From Sympetrum striolatum (lineage: Eukaryota; Arthropoda; Insecta; Odonata; Libellulidae), in NCBI GenBank assembly GCA_947579665.1, contig OX388352.1, positions 73,260,113 through 73,324,112 on the forward strand: DNA of 64,000 nt. Reading direction: 5' to 3'. Below are positions 54,101 to 63,100 of this stretch, one piece after another. Every line of letters begins with the position of its first letter. Position 1 is the stretch's first letter. Below the pieces are notes generated by a model. That model was given only the letters and a program-made list of their open reading frames with translations, had not been told where the DNA came from and ran no database searches. Made by a program: the position numbers and the translations under genes.

Positions 54101-57100
54101 GAGGCAGAATGTCAACTAAGCAGTAGATTTTACTTTTACTTTGTTTCAAAGGAAGGTTTTTCTCTTGCAAACTATTTCTTTAATTGCCTCCTCATTGGAA
54201 CTGGATGGATTGCATACAAAACACAAAGTGGTCAGCAAAAGGAAAGTAGTTTTTCAATTACGGAAAATAGTATGTTTTGTATTTGCCAGGTGTTAATTCC
54301 ATGCTCCAACATAAGAAAAAACCCACTGGCAATTTCTAGTTGAGGTGAATGCCTCTTATCATTAACACCAATGACTACTTCTCTTCTTTCCTCATCATAC
54401 CTAATTGTCCAAGGTCTTCAAATTCTTTTATAACATTCATTGAATTAGCTTATACAAAAATTTTTCCATAAGCGGCATCTCGTTAAGAATAATCACACAA
54501 AATTTAACTATCATCATGGATACTTTGAGGGTCAGCTGATGAAAATAATTCCTAAAACCTGTCTGATACTTGGATGCTCCTCCGATCCACTCCCTCATAA
54601 TTGACACAGAGTTAGTGTCTCTTCAAGAGAGATCAATATGTGGCTGGAGATTTGGAATATAACTAAAGTGCAAATTTTTTTCATCCTTACTCCTTGGAGT
54701 AAAACTCACATGACTCACGTGCATTCAACTTAAATGAATATTTCCTAAGACTTGAAGAATATTTCAGCTTAGCTAAAGTACAGAACTTCTTTTCATCATC
54801 TTGTGCACTCAACCAAGAATTGGATGTTTTCCTGTACTTTCTAATGCATTAACCTTTTTCTTCATGGTTGTCTCATTTTTGGCTGCTGCTATTTTGAACA
54901 AAGGAAGATGAAGGAAACACCTTAACTATTCAGAAAGCTCATTAAGCTGTCTTTTTGAAGGCTGATATATGAGAAATATCATGGGCTGTATGCTGTCTGA
55001 TAGAGTATTGGTCAAAGTTGTTCTGGAATACTGACAAATGATATGGAGTACTTGTTTCTCCTGTTTCCACTGTGATAGATTGGTGACTAAATGGAAAGGT
55101 TCCCTTTCTTGGCAGCTGCTAGGATTTATGTCAAAGTTATTGAAGATTTTTTCGCAAATATATTTCCTGTTTAAAGTTTTCTGAGTGAGTCCAAGCAATT
55201 CGGGGTTACCTGCAAGAAGAGAAAAAATACATGCATGTTAAGAACAAAGAAACAGGATCTCAATATGAGTATGAATGAGGATATGTATCTAATGAGCAAA
55301 GAAATAATTCCATTTTGTAGTGGTACAAGTAAATTGCCTATCAAGGAAGATGGATCTTAAATTCACTTGTTTAAGTAAAATTATCTTATCTTACAGAAAC
55401 CATGTCTATCTTTGCATAACTACTGTCTTACTATACTATACTATAACTAACCAGGTACATTCTACATTTTATGTAAGAATTTAGGGAAATTAATGCACCT
55501 TGTCTAAACACACATATTCACCTGATGTAGACATTTCCATTTGAATAAATCATTGCCGATCCCTAAGAGTGCAACAGTAGATAGGAGGGATGTGCAAGGT
55601 AGTTATTATCCTGCTGTGTTGCAAGAAAATTATGTTTTTAAATACTTACAACTTTACAGATATTTTACTGCAGGACTAGCCATTTCTTATATTCCATAGT
55701 ATACGATTAAATGGTAAAAATGCCCATCAGGATAATTAGGACAACAGGTTATATGACCAACACAACAAGTTACATTAAAAGATGTCACACGACTACCATA
55801 TATGGGTTAAGGTAGTGATTTTCCAAGTTGGTTGCCTCCATAATGAAACAATTGTTTTAGTGGAATTTTTATAGACAAAAGCATTACAATAGAAAGATTG
55901 CTTGCTTTAGCCAATTTTGTGGAAGTATTCCTTGTTTCAGTTCATATTTGTTCTTTACTATTAATAATATTTGGCATTGTGAAAATTAATTTGTGGAAAT
56001 CAGTGCTTTTAAAGATAATTATTAAATTCCTAAAACTGAATTTCAAGGAGTGCATGTTTTAATACTTTATACTGTAGGATTAGAGTGGAAAGGATGAGTA
56101 ACTTGAATTGCTATCTTAGAATGATACCAAGATAGAATACTTACAATTTACTGCACAGTGTGGTGACTTTTAGGTACATTTACTTCAGCACTTGCACTGC
56201 CCAGACTAGAAGATGAGGCGAAGTCAAACAGTTCTTGAAATAGTGTTGACGAAGAGCTGAGAAATAAGCTTACACAGGAGCCTCTTATTCTTTTTTGTGT
56301 CTCAATTATGAAAGTCACAGAAGATTCCGTAGAACGAATTGGAGAGGATGTATAGAGAACAGGTATACTTTCTTTATCTATCATAAATTTACTAATCAGT
56401 TACAAATTAATTACTTTTATTTCACTATCGTCATTAGCGGAAAACATGATTGTTGTTCGAGGTTTAAAGTCTCCAATAGCCGTTTTTGTTGGCGTTCCTC
56501 TTCTCATTCCCAAGTATTCCGAGAAAACAAGACAGGAGACCACACTTTTAGAGAGCACTCAATATGTATTTTGAATGCTATATAAAATGCTCAGTTAGAT
56601 CTTCTGTACGTGACTGTTTTAAGGGTGTGAATGCAAAGCTAGGCTCATTAGTAGTGTTTTTAAGGAATTCACAGTAAACAGTTCAAAGGAGAGTTTAGTT
56701 TGGATTTCATAATGTACAAATGGCCATCCGAATATTCTTTTCACAGTCCGCTAATACCTCGAGGCCTATATCGGAAAAACGTATGTTAATGGTTGTGTGT
56801 TTTTTTGTGAAATGACCATTATTAGATGCATAAATTAGGATTGTCTTATTTTAGGGATATTATCGGAGGGCACATCTCAAGATGAGTTAAGCAACAATTC
56901 CAAAGGTACTGGTTCCTTTATTAAGCATTCTGGACGATTAAAAGTCTGTACATATACATCCAATTTGGAAGATTTGTGTACTGATTTTTCTCAATTTAAA
57001 ACTTTCCTAAGTGATTCTGTGATTGTGTTGTTTTATGCGTTGTGCCTCACTGGATTTTTCCAAGTAGTTATTTTACAAAAACTGGAGTTAAGTCGAACTT

Positions 57101-60100
57101 GGAAAAAATTGGTTTTAATTTGTTGTTAATTCCTGGGGCAAAGGGTAATTTTACGAAGTTGTTTTTTATTATGAGTGGATGTTAAAGTTGTGTGTAGTTG
57201 TAGGTTGAGTTTATGTTTCCTTAGTGTGTCGTTAACAATTGAGGTGTCATATCCATTCTGTTCTGCGACTTTTTTAATGAGCGTGTTCCTTCTTGAAATC
57301 TGTTTTCGGTAGAGGAATTGTTAGAAGCCTGTTTATGATGAAGTGAGAGGGGGTTAGTTTTTGAGAAATATGATGGCTAGAGTCTTGGGGAATATACATG
57401 CCTGTGTGTGTAGGTTTTCGATATATGTTGAATTTGAGTTTGTTTTGAGTTCTGGCTATTTTTTTTTTATCTAAAAATGGGAGTGTGCTGTTCACTTCTT
57501 TGCACGTAAATTTTATTGTCTCATATTGAGCATTTAATTTCTGAAAAAAGTCGAAGGTGTTGCTTTTTGAAGCATCAAAAATGGCAAGTATGTCATTTAG
57601 ATATTGTAACCAAATTCTTGGAAAATAATCGAAGGTGTCTTTGCATTGTTTTTCAAGGTAAATCATAAAAAGGTTTGAGAGGAAAGGTGAAAGGTAATTT
57701 CCCATTGCTGTGCCATTGATTTTTTTGAAGAAGTTTCCTTCTATTTGGAAAAAAAATTGGTTCATGCAAGTTTTAGTCAAGAGGATATGATCTTTGATGA
57801 TTTCCGAGGAAACATTTTGTTCTGATAACCACTGTTCTAGGAACTGATAAGCAATGTCTAAGAGAATGCTTGGGAATAGAGACTTAACATCAAAAGAGAC
57901 TAGGATTTCGTTTTCATGTATAGAGACATTTCTAAGTGTCTTGAACGTCGGATTGTTGGCTGAGCAGCCAATGTTTGAATTATTGATGTAGCCATTGTGA
58001 TAAATTATACGTGGGGGAGTTGATAGAAGATGTGATGGGTCTAAGAGGAATGTCTTCCTTGTGTATATTTGGGAGGCAGTACATCTTTGGAACTGTTGGA
58101 TTGGAAATATGAAGTATGAAATTTGATAAGATTCTTGCAATGTTTAAGAGTTTCTTTGGTGGAAGTGATCATTTTGTTGAGTGGATTTTTGGGGATGAAT
58201 TGATAAGGGCCTCCCTTTAGCATGTGTCTCACTTTGTGAAGTATTGCTGCTTGTCAAGGATGACTACTTTGTTCCCTTTGGCACCCGGTGAATTGATCCA
58301 GGAGGAATTCGTACGCGGGGAATTGATCCCCCGCACTGATGTTGCACTACCAACCCAACCCAACCCCACCAGTTAATTTATTTATAACATTAACTAATAA
58401 TCAGGGTGTTTAGATTAACATAAGACTGAATAACAGTAGTACAACAACAGCGCAGGGGATCAATTCCCTGCGTACCAATCTGTCAGGAAATCAATTCCCC
58501 GCGTACGAATTCCCCCCCGGACCAATTTACCAGCCATGGTTCCCTTTATCTTTAAGATACAAGCAGTCTTTCTGATTGAGTATTTTAACAGTGTTGTGTT
58601 CTTTTTTGCATGTGTATTTTTGTTGGTGTTCTTTTCGTTCTTCTCTTTCACATTTTCATGAATTTGATTCTTTGAAGTGAATGTTTCTGATGGTGTTTTT
58701 GGAGTTTTCTGGTAGAAATTTGATTGAAGATTCAATGTCTGCTATAGTTTCTTGTATGGGATGGGTTTTTTAGGGAAGCGTGTATTTGAGGCCTTTTCAT
58801 GGAAGAGTGAATTAGTCTCTATTGAAGGTTTCTTTGGAGAGGTTAATAATATTGATAAAACTGTTTTGGGGATGAGATTTTTTTGGCAGTTGTTTGTGTT
58901 TTAAAGAGTAGAGTTTCCGACAAAGTTTGTTGTTTTTTGTGCATTGTGGTTTCATGTACTTTTTACCTGTAAAGGTCCCATATTGCATGTATTCTATACT
59001 GTTCAAATATTTGGTTATTTTTAGGTGTGATCCGAATACATATTTTTATTATTTCACATTCTATGGATAGACTTTTTAAGTCTTTATTGGTTCAATGATT
59101 CAGGCTCTCTTACTGGAATGAATTTGGCAAATGTCACAAAAATTCTCTGAATGAAAAATTAATTTCAAGGTTTATATCCCAAAAGATATTCTAAAAGTTG
59201 TCAAAAAAAATAGTTTCATCCATAGGTTTTCTTATCTACACAATGATATAATTCCCCGTTTCTTCTTTTGAGCTTTCCATAGTTAACTGGTTTATATATA
59301 TAAACGTTTTCCCCCATTTCTATTCTAAATACACTTTGCCTTCATTTTTGACCTAATTGATTATTGTGCATTTTTCATTTATAACTGATAATGGGTTAAA
59401 TGGAATAATGGAATATCAAGTCTCAATTCTGCACATAATAATAAAGTTATTATTTATTTATAATCATATGTTTTAAGCACTTTATCTAAACAAACAGTTA
59501 GCACTATGGGCATGTAATGCATACGACACGATAACCAAAATCTTCCTAAACAAGTAATTATGGAAACTCATATATAAGGAGATAATTTGAGCAAACAACT
59601 CTTCCTTATTATGTAGCATTGAATTATACATGAGATAGGGACCGATTCAAGGAACTCGACTTTCATTCCCTGTTAATAGTACACTACTTACATAGCATCC
59701 AAAAATATAAATTGTAGTGTTTATGTTAATAATAACATCACAGAAGTCTTTAAAATTTCTATGCACAAAAATACAGATGAAATGCACACTCTAAGTAGAG
59801 GAAAACATACACTTGCTCTTTCCCAGCTTTACTCCTATTGTGTGGGTCAGGTTGATATCATAAGTGGTAACTTTTTTTTGACTAGTTTTAAATTCCTTTT
59901 CTACAGCCAAAGGGTCAAAGCAGAAATAATTTTGAATGAAATAACAGATGGAATTCAATTTTTCTTTTGCAAACATGAATTTGGAAGTCAAATATGTCAA
60001 TTAAGGGGGCTGGATACCAACAAAATATTTCATAGTGCCAACTAATCCTAGTCCTAAGATTTACAACTGTCTGATTCCCTGTGGTGTCAAAATTTACCAG

Positions 60101-63100
60101 TATCACTTTTCATTCAAAAGGTTTCTCAGAACTGGTTTGCGTGGTAAGTTTTTTAATAATACTTAGTTGTTCCACAGCTGCTAGTTCTCTAAAAGTTCTA
60201 GCTAACTCAAAAACGAGACTTTGCAAAACCCGCAGACTTATGTATTATTAAAAGTTTACTTATTTTAATGAGCATGTTGTTCTCCAGTTCCATCTATAAC
60301 GATTTAAAGTGTTTCAATAAAAATGGACGTAAAGTCCATTTCAATCATTTACCAGATCTATTTGTTTCAAAATTAAACTAAAAAGAAACATTATTAATTT
60401 CTATACTAAACCGAACTTCTTTTTCTTTATGGAGAATCATTGAGCACTTATGCTAGTTTCTGTTCTAATATTTTATTCTATCAAGGGTAGAGAATTATTA
60501 CAATTTAGATAAAGTACAATCTCAGAGGATGTAGCTTAAGAATGGGATTCCCTAGAACTTCTTATGAGAAGCAGTTTGCTTTCACAGCAAATTCAAGTCG
60601 TGCAAGGTGTAGTAAGACTTTGTCATGGCAGAGCAAGCCATACTGAGCTGAAGAAGAGTGGAAGCAACACAATGCACGTCTAACAGGTAGTTGCTTCCGA
60701 AATTCCGTCAAAAAGGCACAAAACTTGGATGCATGCATGGAAGCCCTCTAGTACAGTTACTCTATGATAATATATTAAAACAGGACATTGATACTTGACA
60801 ATTAAACTATTAAAATAATCACTTCAATAATAATGGTGTAATTTACAAAATAAATAAAAGCGGTGAAAATAACTAAGCTAAAGTTCCACAAAATATCGTG
60901 AAATATCTACTTCACCTTTCTGATTGTGTAAATATTTTGTGAAAATTTTGCTTAGTTATTTCCACCAAATGCAGTTTCACCAAGTTATGGCTTCTACAAT
61001 CGATTAATTTTAGTAAAAAGTTTTTGAAATCAGGTCAGGAGTTTTTCTTGGGAATATTCAGTTTAGTGAATTAGGCATCTACTAAACTACACTGCCAAAA
61101 AACCCTTAATGAATTGACCGCTTGCATAATTCTACATAGCATGGGCAACGGAGCCATGTATAAAACAATACTAAAATAATTTGAATATTTACACAATAGA
61201 AATAATTATTTCTACAGAGATGATACAGCTTGTTGACCTTTACTGAGATTACTTGGCAGCTACAGCCAGCCATTAGTTTCTTAATGAGTGAATAAATGGA
61301 AAGCATTAAATGTACCACATACAAAAATATTATATTTACCAGTTGTAAATTGCTAACTTAAAAATCAAATCATAACAGCAATTGAAAAATATGGTCTTAA
61401 ATAAAACATACCTGAAGTACGAGTTCCACAAGTTCTTCTTTGTTCAAAGATATGAGAAAAGGATAGAGATTTATAGGACGACCACCTACTCCACCTCTCT
61501 GATTGCGATGCAGCAAAGATTGGATATCCCTTTCCAAGGCTCGACTGATAATATTTCGCCATTGTTCTTGACTTTCTTTTAGCCTTTCAAGCTGAAATAT
61601 CAACAGTTGGTAGATTTAACTCACAGTGGACTTGGAAAAAACTATATTTGTGCTTTTACATAGAATTTAGGCCTATATTTCATGCAAATACTAATGGTAA
61701 TTAATCAAAATCTTCAGTAATTAGCCTCCTAAACCAAATCAAAAGTCGAAGTGAAAAAGTTAGCACACTCATGGCAGGCCTTAGGAAGATTTTCAATAGA
61801 AAACATTACCCAAGCTACACAACTACAATGCTCAGGATTTTCCTATGAAAGGATAAACATGTTTTAATGGCATTTTTTTTAATACATTCACTTCCAAGGT
61901 TATTAACGTATCTTTTGAGCTTTCACAATATAAAATCTTGATGATTTGCAGAATGTTCTTAATGGTAGTTCAAATACAGTTTTTATTAAATGGCACCAAC
62001 AGTAAAATTATTTCATAAGAAAAGGTTACGGAAAACTTCTCCTCTACAAACAATTAAACGTATAAATGTATGGTCATAATTCAAAATTATGAGAATAAAG
62101 TTAAGGAAAAAAAATACAAATTAAGTCAATTATATTCCTTCAATCAGTAGCATTGAGGACCCAGATTTAGAATCCCACAATATAAGCATAATTGCTGTTT
62201 AACATTTCAGTGCTTTCAATGACACGCAAGTGTAATTCTTCAGGGATTAAAATTTCAAGTGCAGCAGTTTTTGCACAGATTAGCCAAGCAAAACCAAGTA
62301 AATACTGAATTGAAAATCCAAAAGCTAAACTTACGTATAATAAAAAGGTTTCATTTGGTTCATCTCTAGATTCAATAGATTTGACTTCCAAACAGTCTTT
62401 TAGTTCCGTTTCTAGCTGCTCTTGAGTAAACCTTTTAAGTTCTTCAGAATTAACGAGGCTGGACACAGGCGATGAGTAGCTATTTTCTTCCTGGGGATAA
62501 AAAATTGATGATTCAGATAGATTCAACACAGTCACTACTGAATTACTTTTTTCATACAATGATTACTTTTATATACAAGGCCTTCACAATCAACGCTATT
62601 TTTTACAGCGAAAGAGGAGCAGGAAATAAATGCAGTATTTACTCGTAAATAGCGCACATCCTTTTGGGCTAAAACATTGAGGTGTGTGTTAGCATCAATG
62701 GTGAACTAGATTTAGGCACAATACTAATCTTGCTCATGTCTCATAGTGCAGGCAGGCTGCATCCTTGACTCACCCTGGTTTCATGTAACTCGTCAAACGT
62801 TCCACCACTGCGCTATTGATGTTTTCACTTTAAGGGACCAAAAAGACTACAGACTAAACTGTAGTTTATCGGCCAATTGTTTTCCATCGAAAGAGAATTG
62901 GCCAGCACATCAAACTTTTTAAATGACTGATTTTGAATTTGCTAATGTGTGCATTTATGTAGGACAGCATATTACGCAGACGACTATTGGCATTTTGTAT
63001 ACAGTGTATATGCGTAAAACAATGTGTAAAGCAGTGTCAATGTTTACAGTAAATATATATACGTTACTGCAAATAGGGTAGTTGTACGTCTTAAGGTGCA

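Larger units (their letters stand above)
57080..59040 (-). mobile_element. Penelope-like retroelement (RT region), degenerate
   Basis: Minus strand. N-terminal pieces ([20 protein letters not shown] near 58,850; [10 protein letters not shown] near 58,550) and [11 protein letters not shown] lie on either side of an inserted MITE. Then follow the 288-codon RT frame and, frameshifted, [20 protein letters not shown] with [22 protein letters not shown] sequence. This is the normal Penelope order; the GIY-YIG endonuclease expected after it is not recognisable. Confidence 0.85.

Noticed and set aside
56148..56384. Serine-rich minus-strand frame as an extra POLRMT exon
   Set aside because: POLRMT exons at 61,412-61,591 and 51,819-51,907 join in phase and their products are contiguous in the family, leaving no room for it.
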